A DNA stretch of 64,000 nt from Alloscardovia sp963543015 (GTDB lineage Bacteria > Actinomycetota > Actinomycetes > Actinomycetales > Bifidobacteriaceae). The notes under the pieces were generated by a model. It worked only from the letters and a program-made list of their open reading frames with translations. It had not been told where the DNA came from and searched no databases. The translations under genes and the position numbers were made by a program. Below are positions 1 to 9,608 of this stretch, one piece after another. Location of the stretch: the NCBI GenBank assembly GCA_963543015.1, contig CAUTYZ010000010.1, positions 14,305 through 78,304 of the forward strand, read 5' to 3'. How positions within the stretch are numbered: position 1 is the stretch's first letter; each line of letters starts with the position of its first letter.

Positions 1-495
1 GACCATGAAAACAACAGCACTTACCCATGCAGGAATGCTTGGGAACCAGTACTGCACAAAACGGCCAACGACTGCAAGCTCCACCATGGAGACGAGCACG
101 TAGTTAGCCCAATAATTCCAGCCGCTGACGAAGCCAGCACGCTTGCTCCAGTAATGGCTTGCGTAATAGCTAAAAGCGCCAGCCTTTGGATCATATGTAC
201 TCATCTCGCCAAGAGCGCGAACGATGAGGAAGATGAGCGCACCACCCAGAAGGTAAGTCAGCAAAATAGCTGGACCAGCAAGCTGAATAGATTCAGCTGA
301 ACCGTAGAAAAGGCCAGTACCGATAGCGCCGCCCAATGCGATTAACTGGATGTGGCGATTCTGGAGGCCTTTCTTCAGCGTTTCCTGCTGAGGCTTGTCA
401 GCCGAAGCGGGTTGCTCGGATTGTTGATTAGCGTGTGCTGCTTGCCGAGAAGCAGCATCAGGAGACTCGGAAAGTCCCGCGGAGTTCTCTGTCAT
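1..495 (-). CDS. Amino-acid permease, APC family (3' end outside window)
   Basis: The minus strand from an ATG at 493-495 encodes the first 165 residues of a cytoplasmic-membrane amino-acid/proton symporter, and the reading frame runs off the left edge. After a hydrophilic Gln/Ala/Ser-rich tail of about 45 residues comes the family N-terminus, with the TM1 motif IALGGAIGTGLFYGSAESI and then GEMSTYDPKAGAFSYYA in the TM3 region. The order and motifs match the LysP/AroP/ProY-type amino-acid transporter group. A GGTGAGGG-like SD lies just upstream of the ATG. Substrate cannot be assigned. It resembles the second APC permease at 17.8 kb, which has the same kind of long N-terminal tail. The family call is firm; the specificity is unknown. 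Confidence 0.85.
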   Translation of the reverse strand, partial: MTENSAGLSESPDAASRQAAHANQQSEQPASADKPQQETLKKGLQNRHIQLIALGGAIGTGLFYGSAESIQLAGPAILLTYLLGGALIFLIVRALGEMSTYDPKAGAFSYYASHYWSKRAGFVSGWNYWANYVLVSMVELAVVGRFVQYWFPSIPAWVSAVVFMV

Positions 496-664
496 AGAGT
501 AGACCCTCACCTATCTCGTGTTTTTCTTTGTGTCGTCGGATATTACGCGAAACTGTTCACGACATATGAGAGCCTTCCCCGCCTGTGTCCATGTGGCGTT
601 AACGGCTACCTGCTGCGCATAATACCGTGCGATATGGTTGCCTGGTGAACGCAGAAAAGACGAA

Positions 665-699
665 GGTGTCTTCACACGACAATTGCGTATGAAGACACC
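665..699 (-). terminator. Hairpin after the 599-aa membrane-protein gene
   Basis: A perfect 10-bp inverted repeat (GGTGTCTTCA at 665-674, TGAAGACACC at 690-699) with a 15-nt loop lies downstream of the minus-strand gene ending at 778 and upstream of the permease start at 495. Read on the minus strand it is followed by a broken pyrimidine tract (TTCGTCTTTTC). It is probably a weak intrinsic terminator separating the two genes. The rest of 496-777 shows nothing gene-like. Confidence 0.5.
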
Positions 700-777
700 C
701 TTGCACCGTTAAGTCGGACACGTACCGTCACATTGCTGCCACGTTACTGTGTGCGACGGGTTATATGGAATGTCACG

Positions 778-2577
778 TTATTGTCGTGTATAACTTTGCC
801 CACCGAGTTCCATAGTAACCTGTCCACCCCTATTCGAAACGCGGGCGTTCGAATTTTGACACGCTCCATCGCCCGAGCAGACCACAGACCAGCCTACTTC
901 GTTTGGATTGTCCTCGTCATCGACTGTCGCGCATGAACCTGTCGAGCCATCGGAGAATGTACACGTCGATGGGGTTCCGATGGAGTTATCGCTATAACGC
1001 AAAGTGCAGTCTCCACGCAGAGTAACTTGCGACGAACCGTTGGAATACGTGCCCGCAAATGGTGCGCACACGCCAGCAACGTTCGCGTCCTTTGTCTTTT
1101 CGGATTCCTCGTATGCCTTCATAGAATTTTGAACAGCAGTCATCGTATTGTTCAGAGTGTCAATTGCCGACGAATACTGGCTTGATGTGACGTTTTTGAT
1201 ATTTTGAGCAATCAAAGAATCTGCATCGTCAATTGCCTTCTTCAAATTTGTACGCGTCGTCTCATCTGTGACCTTGCCGTTTGACTGGTCATACAAAGTC
1301 TGAGCTTCTTGACGCTTTGTGCTCAAATTATTCTTCGCGTTTGACTGAGTCTTGGTAGCCTTAGAATTTTCAACGGCTGTCTTCGTCTTGTTGATAGTCA
1401 AAGTGTACTGTGTCTGATTTGACACAATAGTATCCGCCTGATTAGTAAGAGCACGCAACTGAGCATCGCTCATCGTAGCCTTGCACTCATCCAATGCCTT
1501 CTCGCTCGCGAGAGATACATTTGCCTGCTCGAGAGCATTCTTCGCCTTCGTCAACGTAGCAGTATCTTCAACATCGCTGGACTGTGTAGCTGCTGTAGCC
1601 GTTGCATCGTTGACAACTTTTTGCAAAGACTCAGATGACTTCTGAGCAGACTGACGACTTGACGTACATGCTGCAAGAATTTGCTCGTGAGTTTGAGCAT
1701 TTGCCATATTGCGGAAGAAAATAGTCAAACCAACAATGACGACGATGGCAAGAACTGCTGCAATTCCCCAGATGAGCATACGGCGTGTGGAACGCTCGGA
1801 AGTCTCCTGATCGGAAAGCTGCTTTGCATGAGAACCGCGGTGAGACTGTGGAGTCGAGGACAATGCGGCAACCACAGGGTCTTGAGGCTGGTACGTTCTG
1901 GTAGGAGCATCGTCGCTATCGTCGTCATCTTCGGCAAAATCCGCAAAAGAAGTCAGCGTGGTTTCAGCTGGACTTGCATCAGCTGTGCTTGTCTCGTATG
2001 TGCTTGCTCCATCTGTGCGATCTTCGGCGGAATTCAGCGGAAGCGTTGCGGTCTCAGAAGGGGTGGAAGTTGAGTCAGCGGTTGAGCCAGCAGTCGAGTT
2101 AGAAGTCTCAGAAGGTGTGGATGTGCGTGCTGCTGGTGTGGTCGCAGCTGCTGGAGATCCGAGAACGACAGTTTCTGTAGAATGAACGTCGGATGATGGT
2201 TCAGACTGCTGTGCAGGGCTCTCGGTTGCAGGCAACATCTGCGCATCCTCAGCAAGAGGGTCGAAGGAAGCCGTTGCTTCAGGATCTTGAGTGTCCGAAG
2301 CGCGCTGTTCTGACTGTGCTGCATTATTCTGTGCAGCATTATTCGACGAATTCAGAGCATTCTGCGCATTAATTGCGCGCAAAGCTGTCGATGTACTCTC
2401 GGAAAGCTGCGTCAAAGATTGAGTATTTGCAATCGTCTGCTCTTCTGTCAAATCAAAATCGAAACCATTAAGATTTGGAATATCCCAGCGCTCTTCATTG
2501 AGTGGGTTATCGTCAGTATTATGGTTCGAATCTGGATTGAAATTCCCCATGGATGGAATTCCGTTGGTATCGGTCAT
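778..2577 (-). CDS. Unknown single-pass membrane protein with acidic low-complexity N-terminus
   Basis: The product (599 aa) is not one I recognise by family. Residues 1-265 are a polar Ser/Thr/Ala/Asp/Glu-rich, presumably disordered cytoplasmic region with an acidic patch (AEDDDDSDDAP). Residues about 267-288 form one clear membrane span (MLIWGIAAVLAIVVIVGLTI). A helical, Lys/Gln/Ala/Thr-rich stretch of about 190 residues follows, resembling extracellular coiled-coil stalks. The last 90 residues are Cys-containing and beta-like, with repeated Ser/Gly/Thr. The order suggests a type II protein with its C-terminal domain outside the cell. SD GGGAAG precedes the ATG. A surface or envelope role is inference from topology only. 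Confidence 0.8.
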   Translation of the reverse strand: MTDTNGIPSMGNFNPDSNHNTDDNPLNEERWDIPNLNGFDFDLTEEQTIANTQSLTQLSESTSTALRAINAQNALNSSNNAAQNNAAQSEQRASDTQDPEATASFDPLAEDAQMLPATESPAQQSEPSSDVHSTETVVLGSPAAATTPAARTSTPSETSNSTAGSTADSTSTPSETATLPLNSAEDRTDGASTYETSTADASPAETTLTSFADFAEDDDDSDDAPTRTYQPQDPVVAALSSTPQSHRGSHAKQLSDQETSERSTRRMLIWGIAAVLAIVVIVGLTIFFRNMANAQTHEQILAACTSSRQSAQKSSESLQKVVNDATATAATQSSDVEDTATLTKAKNALEQANVSLASEKALDECKATMSDAQLRALTNQADTIVSNQTQYTLTINKTKTAVENSKATKTQSNAKNNLSTKRQEAQTLYDQSNGKVTDETTRTNLKKAIDDADSLIAQNIKNVTSSQYSSAIDTLNNTMTAVQNSMKAYEESEKTKDANVAGVCAPFAGTYSNGSSQVTLRGDCTLRYSDNSIGTPSTCTFSDGSTGSCATVDDEDNPNEVGWSVVCSGDGACQNSNARVSNRGGQVTMELGGQSYTRQ

Positions 2578-2852
2578 TAGTCTAACTTCCCTGTTCAGTC
2601 TCGAATATTTCGATACTTTCGTACTTTACTCTGTGGGATAGTTTAGCGTATACCGAGTATGCAATGCCATCAACTCATTATTATCCACAATATTTTCAGC
2701 AATTGCGCGTTTCGGGTAACCAAGAACCAACAGAAATCCGACAGATTGACACCATATATATAGTGTGCGTATGGCACGAACCTACAACCGACACCTCTCA
2801 ATTCTTAAATTTTGCACAACATACCGTAGAATAAACAGAACACGTATGAATA

Positions 2853-2932
2853 CGGGCTGGTTCAAGGTTGAAAAATGTGTGAAACAAGCCCGATTTCGCA
2901 AGAATCCATAAATAGGTCTATATTTAATAGAC
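2853..2932 (+). promoter_or_regulatory. Structured 5' region of the oligopeptide transporter operon
   Basis: The 389-bp gap between the divergent genes (2578-2966) has no convincing ORF. It holds an imperfect inverted repeat (CGGGCTGGTT at 2853-2862 against AACAAGCCCG at 2883-2892, one mismatch) and a perfect small hairpin (GTCTAT at 2916-2921, ATAGAC at 2927-2932). Both lie within 115 bp of the first permease start and could be operators or mRNA structures. A weak -35/-10 pair, TTGACA and TATGGC about 18 bp apart, begins near 2745. Which, if any, regulates the operon is inference. Confidence 0.35.
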
Positions 2933-2966
2933 ATATGTGTGAAATTGGCATGCCTAGGGAGGTGTG

Positions 2967-3950
2967 ATGCTTAAGTACTTGGCTAAGAGAATAGCGAACT
3001 ACTGCGTAATGCTGTTCGTCGCTATTTCGATGACGTATTTCCTTGCCAGTGCGTTTATGGATCCGCGTTCGAACTATATGACTCGAAATCCGCGACCTCC
3101 AATGGTTTCCATTAACCGTGCATTAGATAATGCAAATATTAACGACCAAACTCCAGTCATCACACGCTACTGGCGTTGGCTCACAGGTGTAGTAACCCGC
3201 TGGGATTGGGGTAAGGCTCCAGACCAGTCGTCCGTCGGCGACGCAATTGTGGCACGTATGGGCGCTTCGTTGCAGCTTGTTACTTTGGCAACTATTTTGA
3301 GTATCGTCATCGGTGTATCCATCGGTGTATACACTGCTATCCGCCAGTACAAGTGGCAAGATCGTATCTTGAATTCCTTTGCTACATTTATCTTCGTTAT
3401 TCCAGCAGCAGTTCTTGCTGTAGGCGTTGTATTCTTCGCAATTGAAATTAACACTGCTGTAGGTGACCGTATCTTCTACGTGACGGGACTTCACTCATAT
3501 CAAGGCGATAACTTTGGGCTGTGGTTTATAGACTTCTTGCAGCATCTTATCTTGCCTACTATTTCTATGACTTTGGGTGGAGCTGTAGGCTACCACTTGA
3601 CGCAGCGTACATACTTGCTTGACGAGATGAACGCTGATTACGTGCGTACAGCACGTGCGAAGGGCTTGACTTTGAACAAGGCAATTCGCCGTCACGCATT
3701 GCGTAATTCTTTGATTCCTACTGCACAGTCTGTGGCATTCTCTATCGCAGGTGTCTTTACTGGTGCGACGATTACGGAATCTGTTTTTGCTATTAATGGT
3801 TTGGGTCGCTACTTTGTGACGACAATTGGGCAAAACGATATCAATGGAACCGTTGCTATTGCTGCTTTCGCAGGTGTGTGTACACTTGCGGGTGCATTGC
3901 TTGCAGATATCTTCGCAGCATGGCTTGATCCTCGAATTCGTTTGAGCTAG
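2967..3950 (+). CDS. Oligopeptide/dipeptide ABC importer permease 1 (DppB/OppB type)
   Basis: This is an integral membrane subunit of a peptide ABC importer. The 327-residue protein has an N-terminal TM helix, a large periplasmic-side loop (residues about 35-100) and five further TM segments. The cytoplasmic EAA-type motif that docks on the ATPase is visible as DYVRTARAKGLTLNKAIRRH, followed by ALRNSLIPT. SD AGGGAGG (2956-2962) is very close to the start; an in-frame GTG at 2964 abuts it, so I prefer the ATG at 2967. The gene opens a four-gene operon followed by the second permease 12 nt downstream. Family placement is firm; the transported peptide is unknown. Confidence 0.92.
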   Translation: MLKYLAKRIANYCVMLFVAISMTYFLASAFMDPRSNYMTRNPRPPMVSINRALDNANINDQTPVITRYWRWLTGVVTRWDWGKAPDQSSVGDAIVARMGASLQLVTLATILSIVIGVSIGVYTAIRQYKWQDRILNSFATFIFVIPAAVLAVGVVFFAIEINTAVGDRIFYVTGLHSYQGDNFGLWFIDFLQHLILPTISMTLGGAVGYHLTQRTYLLDEMNADYVRTARAKGLTLNKAIRRHALRNSLIPTAQSVAFSIAGVFTGATITESVFAINGLGRYFVTTIGQNDINGTVAIAAFAGVCTLAGALLADIFAAWLDPRIRLS

Positions 3951-3962
3951 GAGAAATTGAGC

Positions 3963-5027
3963 ATGACAGAATCTCATTTAGAATCTCAGGAGCCTCGCGG
4001 CGAGTTTGATGAGCTTGATAAACCAGTCGAGCGCGTCGAATTCGTAGAAGCTGACGTAGATCAGCGTGGTGAGACGGCATCTAACTCCGTAGCTTCATCC
4101 CCAGCAGCTGAATCTTCTGACAAGTCATTGGATAAGGACGAGGAGAGCGTAGGCTCTATTCATCGCACTGGTCGTATGTCATTGTATGCACGTCGTTTCG
4201 TGCGTCGACCATCCGCAGTCGTCGGTCTTGTTCTTTTGCTGTTGCTTGTGTTGTGGGCAATTTTTGGTGGTTTCCTCACACACTATAACTATGTCGACCT
4301 TGACTTCGCAGCATTGGGCGTAGCCCCAGGCGGCGATCACTACTTTGGTACTACCGATGGTGGTGGCGACTTGTATGCCATGATTGTACATGGTTTGGGT
4401 CGCTCCTTGATGATCGCATTCTTGAGCTCTATCGTCAGCACAATTATCGCTGCAATCTACGGCGTGGGTATCGCATATTTTGAAGGCGCTATCGAAAAAA
4501 TCGGTATGTGGATCCTCGATATGCTTCTCGTCGTTCCTTCCACTTTGCTCATCGCTATCTTGGTTCGTACCGCAGGTGGTACATCGGGTTGGGTCTGGTT
4601 GACTATTGGTTTGACCATCTTCGGTTGGGTCGGACTTGCTCGTGTGCTTCGCACTATTACGATGAGTATTCGTGAACGTGACTACGTACGTGCAGCAAAG
4701 TTCATGGGTGTTAATCCATTTACTGTCATCGTACGCCACTTGATTCCAAATCTTGGCTCTGTACTCGTTATCAATACCGTTCTCGGCGTTGTATCAACCG
4801 TTTCTGCAGAAACTACTTTGTCCTTCCTTGGACTGGGTATTAAAGCTCCAGATACGTCTCTCGGTACGATTTTGAACGAAGGTCAGGGCACTATCGTGAC
4901 ACAACCTTGGGTTCTTATCGCTCCTGCAACAGTATTGATTATCCTTGCATTCTCCGTGCAGCTCATCGGTGACGGTTTGCGCGATGCAATTGACCCTTAC
5001 TCCCGTTCCGGCGGTAAAGCCGCATAA
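3963..5027 (+). CDS. Oligopeptide/dipeptide ABC importer permease 2 (DppC/OppC type)
   Basis: This 354-residue second permease has an unusually long hydrophilic, acidic N-terminal extension (about residues 1-65) before the conserved ARRFVRRPSAVVGLVLLLLL segment that begins DppC-type proteins. Six TM helices and the EAA loop (DYVRAAKFMGVNPFTVIVRH then LIPN) follow. The ATG at 3963 sits 9 nt after SD AGGAG (3949-3953). A TTG six bases upstream is in frame but too close to the SD. It pairs with the preceding gene to form the heterodimeric channel. The long acidic tail is the only oddity. Confidence 0.92.
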   Translation: MTESHLESQEPRGEFDELDKPVERVEFVEADVDQRGETASNSVASSPAAESSDKSLDKDEESVGSIHRTGRMSLYARRFVRRPSAVVGLVLLLLLVLWAIFGGFLTHYNYVDLDFAALGVAPGGDHYFGTTDGGGDLYAMIVHGLGRSLMIAFLSSIVSTIIAAIYGVGIAYFEGAIEKIGMWILDMLLVVPSTLLIAILVRTAGGTSGWVWLTIGLTIFGWVGLARVLRTITMSIRERDYVRAAKFMGVNPFTVIVRHLIPNLGSVLVINTVLGVVSTVSAETTLSFLGLGIKAPDTSLGTILNEGQGTIVTQPWVLIAPATVLIILAFSVQLIGDGLRDAIDPYSRSGGKAA

Positions 5028-5057
5028 CGTGGCATATTCTCATAAAGGACTTTAATA

Positions 5058-7148
5058 ATGGACGGCTTTAGAAAAACAGTTGACTCTTCAGAAACTGTTC
5101 TGAAGGTAGAGGATTTGCGCGTTAATTTCGCTTCAGAAGCGGGAACTGTTCATGCAGTGCGCGGTATCAATTTCGAGCTTAAGCGCGGAAAGACTCTCGG
5201 TATCGTAGGTGAGTCCGGCTCGGGTAAGTCGGTAACTTCCATGGCCATCATGGGTCTTCTCGATAAGAACGCGAAGGTCGAAGGCTCTATCATCTTCGAG
5301 GGGGAAAATCTTCTCGATAAGTCAGATACTCAAATGAGTGAATTGCGCGGTAAGCGCATCGCGATGATTTTCCAGGATCCATTGTCTGCATTGACTCCTG
5401 TGTATACCATTGGCGATCAGCTGCGTGAAGCGCTTGTCACTCATAATCCAGATATGACAAATGAGGAGATTCATAAGCGCTCTGTAGAATTGCTCGAAAC
5501 CGTCGGCATTCCAAACGCTGAGCAGCGTCTTTCTGCATTCCCTCATCACTTCTCTGGTGGTATGCGTCAGCGCGTGGTCATTGCTATGGCAATTGCAAAC
5601 GATCCTGACGTTATCATCGCTGATGAGCCTACAACCGCTTTGGATGTAACTATTCAGGCTCAGATTCTTGACGTGCTTCGCAAGGCTCAGAAGGAAACTG
5701 GTGCAGCTCTTATCTTCATTACCCACGATTTGGGTGTCGTAGCATCCATTGCTGATGACATTATCGTTATGTATGCAGGACGTCCTGTCGAGCAGGCTCC
5801 AGTAGACGATATCTTCTACCGTCCTGTCATGCCATATACTATGGGTCTTTTGGGAGCAGTTCCTCGCCCTGACCAGGCGAAGTCCTCGCGACTCGTTCCA
5901 ATTCCTGGTTCTCCTACAAACTTGGTCAATCTTCCACAGGGCTGCTCATTTGCTGAACGCTGCCCAATTGCTACTGACCTGTGCCGCCAGGCTGAACCAG
6001 ATCTCGTCACCGTTCCTGGTCGCGACGAGCAGCGTTCTGCGTGCCATCGCACTCAGGAAATCGTCGATAAGAACTTGACATACCGTGAAGTATACGGTGT
6101 GGAAGAATCTGTACCATCCATTTTCGATGGCGTTCCTCGTGAAGAACGTCAGATGGTTCTTTCTGCCGAAAACATCACGAAGACCTTTACCGTGAGCTCG
6201 AGTGGCTTCCTTCGTCGTAAGGTCGGTAAGGTATACGCAGTTAATGATGTCACCATCCATATTCGTGAAGGTGAAACCATTGCTCTCGTAGGTGAGTCTG
6301 GCTCTGGTAAGTCGACCACTTTGCTGCAAATTATGAACTTGCAAGCTCCAGAAACTGGAAAGATTGAGCTCTTTGGCGAGGATGTCGCTGGAAAGCTCAG
6401 CCGCAAGGAACGTCAATTGCTCCACGAAAAGGTACAGTACGTCTTCCAGGATCCTATGAGCTCGCTGGATCCTCGTCTGCCAATTTACGATATTTTGGCA
6501 GAGCCTTTGAAGGTCATCGGTATGAGCAAGGAAGATATCAATAAGCGTATCGCCGAGCTCATGGAATTGGTTGGTTTGAAGCCTGATCAGGTTGATCGTT
6601 TCCCTAACCAGTTCTCCGGTGGTCAGCGTCAGCGTATCGCAATTGCGCGCGCTCTCGCCGTTAATCCACGTTTGATTTTGCTAGATGAACCAGTGTCTGC
6701 ATTGGACGTATCCATTCAGGCAGGTGTTTTGAACTTGCTTGAAGATTTGCAGAATAATTTGGGCGTTGCATACCTCTTCGTAGCGCACAACTTGTCTGTC
6801 GTACGTCACTTGGCTTCCCGTGTGGCAGTTATGTATCTCGGACACATCGTCGAGTCAGGCGAAATTAGCGAAGTATTTGATAATCCTTTGCATCCTTATA
6901 CCAAGGCATTGCTGAGTGCTGTGCCAGTTCCAGATCCTCAGTATGAGCGCAATCGCGAACGTATCATTCTTGATGGTGATTTGCCTAGCCCAACTGAAGA
7001 GATCAAGGGATGTGCTTTTGCTTCTCGCTGCCCACTGTATAAGCAGTTGAGCCCAGAGCAGCAAAAGAACTGCGACACAGTACGTCCTGTATCCATTAAG
7101 CGAGACGGTGACCATACTGTGGCTTGCCATTGGGCTACCATGGCTTAA
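5058..7148 (+). CDS. Fused double ATPase of the oligopeptide ABC importer (DppD-DppF fusion)
   Basis: The 696-residue cytoplasmic protein contains two complete ABC modules, replacing separate D and F subunits. Module 1 has Walker A GESGSGKS (51-58), signature FSGGMRQRV (165-173) and Walker B VIIADEP (185-191). It ends in the Cys-rich oligopeptide-transporter C-terminal element (CSFAERCPIATDLC, 296-309), which may hold an Fe-S cluster as described for this family. Module 2 has Walker A at 412-419, signature FSGGQRQRI and Walker B LILLDEP, and ends with a second Cys-rich element (CAFASRCPLY). All catalytic motifs are intact in both halves. The gene follows the permeases by 30 nt. Confidence 0.95.
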   Translation: MDGFRKTVDSSETVLKVEDLRVNFASEAGTVHAVRGINFELKRGKTLGIVGESGSGKSVTSMAIMGLLDKNAKVEGSIIFEGENLLDKSDTQMSELRGKRIAMIFQDPLSALTPVYTIGDQLREALVTHNPDMTNEEIHKRSVELLETVGIPNAEQRLSAFPHHFSGGMRQRVVIAMAIANDPDVIIADEPTTALDVTIQAQILDVLRKAQKETGAALIFITHDLGVVASIADDIIVMYAGRPVEQAPVDDIFYRPVMPYTMGLLGAVPRPDQAKSSRLVPIPGSPTNLVNLPQGCSFAERCPIATDLCRQAEPDLVTVPGRDEQRSACHRTQEIVDKNLTYREVYGVEESVPSIFDGVPREERQMVLSAENITKTFTVSSSGFLRRKVGKVYAVNDVTIHIREGETIALVGESGSGKSTTLLQIMNLQAPETGKIELFGEDVAGKLSRKERQLLHEKVQYVFQDPMSSLDPRLPIYDILAEPLKVIGMSKEDINKRIAELMELVGLKPDQVDRFPNQFSGGQRQRIAIARALAVNPRLILLDEPVSALDVSIQAGVLNLLEDLQNNLGVAYLFVAHNLSVVRHLASRVAVMYLGHIVESGEISEVFDNPLHPYTKALLSAVPVPDPQYERNRERIILDGDLPSPTEEIKGCAFASRCPLYKQLSPEQQKNCDTVRPVSIKRDGDHTVACHWATMA

Positions 7149-7234
7149 TAAGAGTACGAATGAGTGCATTGTTGAAAGACATGCACTCGTGCGTATGTGA
7201 GAAGAGTTTATTTCCAATTCATTGAAGGAGAGAA

Positions 7235-8956
7235 ATGAAAGTAAAGGGAATGAAGAAGTTTGCAACAGTGACTGCAGCTGTAGCAGCTTTGGCATTGGCT
7301 CTTGCTGGCTGCGGCGCTGGTTCCGGTAACCAGGCTGTAGGTGCAGCAGAACCAGCTGATGGTTTCGCATCAGACTACAAGGGTTCTTACCCAATGCCTG
7401 CTAAGGATAAGGCATATGATAACAGCCAGGATCGTGACAAGATCAAGGATGGCGGTACCTTCACTTTGGCTACCACCTACACTCCAAACTGGAACAGCTT
7501 CTCTGTGGAAGGCAACACCGGTTACATGAGCGAATTGTGGTCTTGGTACATGCCACAGTTGGCTACCTTCGACATTAAGGGTAACCACTCTTGGAACAAA
7601 GATTACATCACCAAGGCTGAAGTAACCAACGAAAACCCATTGACCGTTACTTACACCATTAACGACAAGGCAAAGTGGAACGACGGCAAGGACATCGACT
7701 GGACTGCTTTCGAATCCACATGGCGCGTTCTCAATGGTAAGGACGAGAGCTACACCCCAGCAAGCACCGAAGGTTACGACAAGATTGCTTCTGTAACTCA
7801 GGGTTCTACCGCTAAGGAAGCTGTCGTTACATTCTCCGAGCCATTCTACCCATGGCAGAGCTTGTTCACCTCTTTGTACCCACCACAGGCTTTGGATGCA
7901 AACGTCTACACCTCCGGCTGGGTTGACAATCCACACTCCGAGTGGGGCGCAGGTCCATTCAAGGTACAGTCTGCAGATCAGGATTCTGTAACCTTCGTAC
8001 GTAACGAAAACTGGTGGGGCGATACTGCAAAGCTCGAAAAGATTACATATCGTTACATGGAGGCAACTGCTGAGCTTAACGCTTTCAAGAACGGTGAGCT
8101 TGATCAGGTAAAGTTCGCTTCTAACAACTCTTTGCAGAACATCAAGACCCGCAAGGATATCCAGATTCGTTTGGGCTACAGCGCAGGTACTAACGTTTTG
8201 ACCTTCAACGCTAAGAGCGATGCTCTTAAGGATGAGAACGTACGTAAGGCTGTCGTTCAGGCATTCGACCGCGACACCTTCCAGAAGGTTCACTTCCAGG
8301 GCTTGAACTGGACTCCAGAAACTCCAGGTTCTGAAGTATTCCCTGTATACCAGCAGGGTTATGAGAACAACCTCCCAGAAGAGGCTAAGAAGACTGACGT
8401 TGCAGGTGCTAAGAAGACCCTCGAAGCTGCTGGCTACAAGATGGGCTCCGATGGCTACTATGCAAAGGATGGCAAGACTCTCGAGATTCGCTACACCTAC
8501 TTCGGTGACACCGCTCTCGGTAACAACATGGCTAAGGCTATCGCTCAGATGATGAAGGCAGCTGGTATCAAGATCAACCTTGATAACCGCGACTCCTCTA
8601 AGTTCGCTGACACCATGAACAGCCACGACTATGAGATCGTTCCAATGGCTTGGAGCTCCACCACACCATTCAGCCAGAACAACATCTACCAGCTCTATGG
8701 CTCTGACTCTGACAGCAACTACACCTTCACTGGAAGCAAGGAAGTTGACGAGTTGTCTCACATTCCAGGAACCATCTCCAACCAGCTCGAAGCTGTAAAG
8801 GCAGCAAACAAGGCTGAAAAGGCAGCTCTTGCTCTCTTCGGTTCTTTGCCAATGGATATTTCTCCAAGCTTCGTTGCTGTAAAGACCGGCTTGGCTAACT
8901 GGGGTCCTGCAGGCTTCAAGTCTGTACTCCCAGAGAACGTTGGTTGGCAGAAGTAG
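7235..8956 (+). CDS. Peptide-binding lipoprotein, ABC solute-binding family 5
   Basis: This is the extracellular receptor of the preceding importer (573 aa). Residues 1-25 are a lipoprotein signal peptide ending in lipobox LAGC, with Cys26 the predicted lipidated residue. A Gly/Ser/Ala spacer leads into the SBP_bac_5 fold (GGTFTLATTYTPNWNSF, then SMELW-like YMSELWSWYMPQLA, with the typical YTINDKAKWNDGKDIDW segment). SD AAGGAGAG precedes the ATG at 7235; a second in-frame ATG at 7250 is possible. A strong terminator about 90 nt downstream ends the operon. The gene has a markedly biased codon use (AAC, ACC, GGT, TTC), as expected for high expression. Confidence 0.95.
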   Translation: MKVKGMKKFATVTAAVAALALALAGCGAGSGNQAVGAAEPADGFASDYKGSYPMPAKDKAYDNSQDRDKIKDGGTFTLATTYTPNWNSFSVEGNTGYMSELWSWYMPQLATFDIKGNHSWNKDYITKAEVTNENPLTVTYTINDKAKWNDGKDIDWTAFESTWRVLNGKDESYTPASTEGYDKIASVTQGSTAKEAVVTFSEPFYPWQSLFTSLYPPQALDANVYTSGWVDNPHSEWGAGPFKVQSADQDSVTFVRNENWWGDTAKLEKITYRYMEATAELNAFKNGELDQVKFASNNSLQNIKTRKDIQIRLGYSAGTNVLTFNAKSDALKDENVRKAVVQAFDRDTFQKVHFQGLNWTPETPGSEVFPVYQQGYENNLPEEAKKTDVAGAKKTLEAAGYKMGSDGYYAKDGKTLEIRYTYFGDTALGNNMAKAIAQMMKAAGIKINLDNRDSSKFADTMNSHDYEIVPMAWSSTTPFSQNNIYQLYGSDSDSNYTFTGSKEVDELSHIPGTISNQLEAVKAANKAEKAALALFGSLPMDISPSFVAVKTGLANWGPAGFKSVLPENVGWQK

Positions 8957-9042
8957 TGAATGCTAGAAATGGCTTGATGCTAAGGCTTAGTGCTCAGCAC
9001 TCCTGTCTAGCAGTCAAGCTCTAGCTACACTCTCAAGCTCAG

Positions 9043-9074
9043 ATGCGTGCGGTTTTATGCCGCACGTATTTTTT
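9043..9074 (+). terminator. Rho-independent terminator of the oligopeptide operon
   Basis: A GC-rich stem (CGTGCGG at 9046-9052, CCGCACG at 9060-9066, 7-nt loop, extended by flanking A-T pairs) is followed by TATTTTTT. From here to 9608 I see no convincing gene: a 67-codon ORF at 9239-9442 lacks an SD and any family signal. Confidence 0.9.
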
Positions 9075-9449
9075 ATGCTCGCAGGAGCTGGGAGAGCTGG
9101 GGAAAGATCCCTGGAAGGTGCTAAGGAAAGGACTTGGAAAAAGAGTTTGGTGAAAATTGCGATGGAGGGGTAGATGAAAGAGGTCAGCAAATATGCTGAG
9201 CCTCAATAAGAAAAGTTTTATGCATCTGCGGAACATTTTTGGTTAATCCTAGCTGGGTAATTGTGGAATTTTGTTCCATGGATGCACAAAACACCATCTC
9301 GCAGTTACTTCGTACAAACACGTCTCCTGGGCATCGGCAAAACGTACGAATGAAGCGGAAATCAGCGGCGATTTCTCACAGAAAATTCATGCAAAAGACA
9401 AGCATTCGACGGCTATCCCCAGTGCAGATTTTGCAAAAATGAGATATTA

Positions 9450-9552
9450 GTTAAACGAATTAACAAATCAGTGGTACACTTAATTTTGTTAAAGGAGAAT
9501 ACTACATTTCAGTCTATGCAGTTAGCCGTGTAGCCAGAATGTGAACGTTCAC
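9450..9552 (+). promoter_or_regulatory. Promoter and operator-like palindromes ahead of the sugar transporter
   Basis: An extended -10 (TGGTACACT, 9472-9480) has a poor -35 (TTAAAC) 18 bp upstream. GTTAA-N5-TTAAC (9450-9464) overlaps the -35 region, and another GTTAA half-site lies at 9488-9492. In the predicted 5' UTR, 9541-9552 is a perfect 12-bp palindrome GTGAACGTTCAC with a central CG, the form typical of LacI-family operators. Repression of the glycoside locus by a LacI-type regulator is inference; no such regulator gene lies in the window. Confidence 0.6.
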
Positions 9553-9608
9553 CAAAACACAACACTCATAGCTAAAGTTAATGGAGACACTCATCAAAGG
9601 AGATTTAT

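Noticed and set aside
7370..8761. 463-codon open frame antisense to the peptide-binding lipoprotein
   Set aside because: The sense frame is an obvious SBP family 5 protein with lipobox; the antisense frame arises from its strong codon bias.
9239..9442. 67-codon plus-strand ORF in the gap before the MFS gene
   Set aside because: No SD, no family signal, basic and irregular composition; it lies in a region rich in operator-like sequences.
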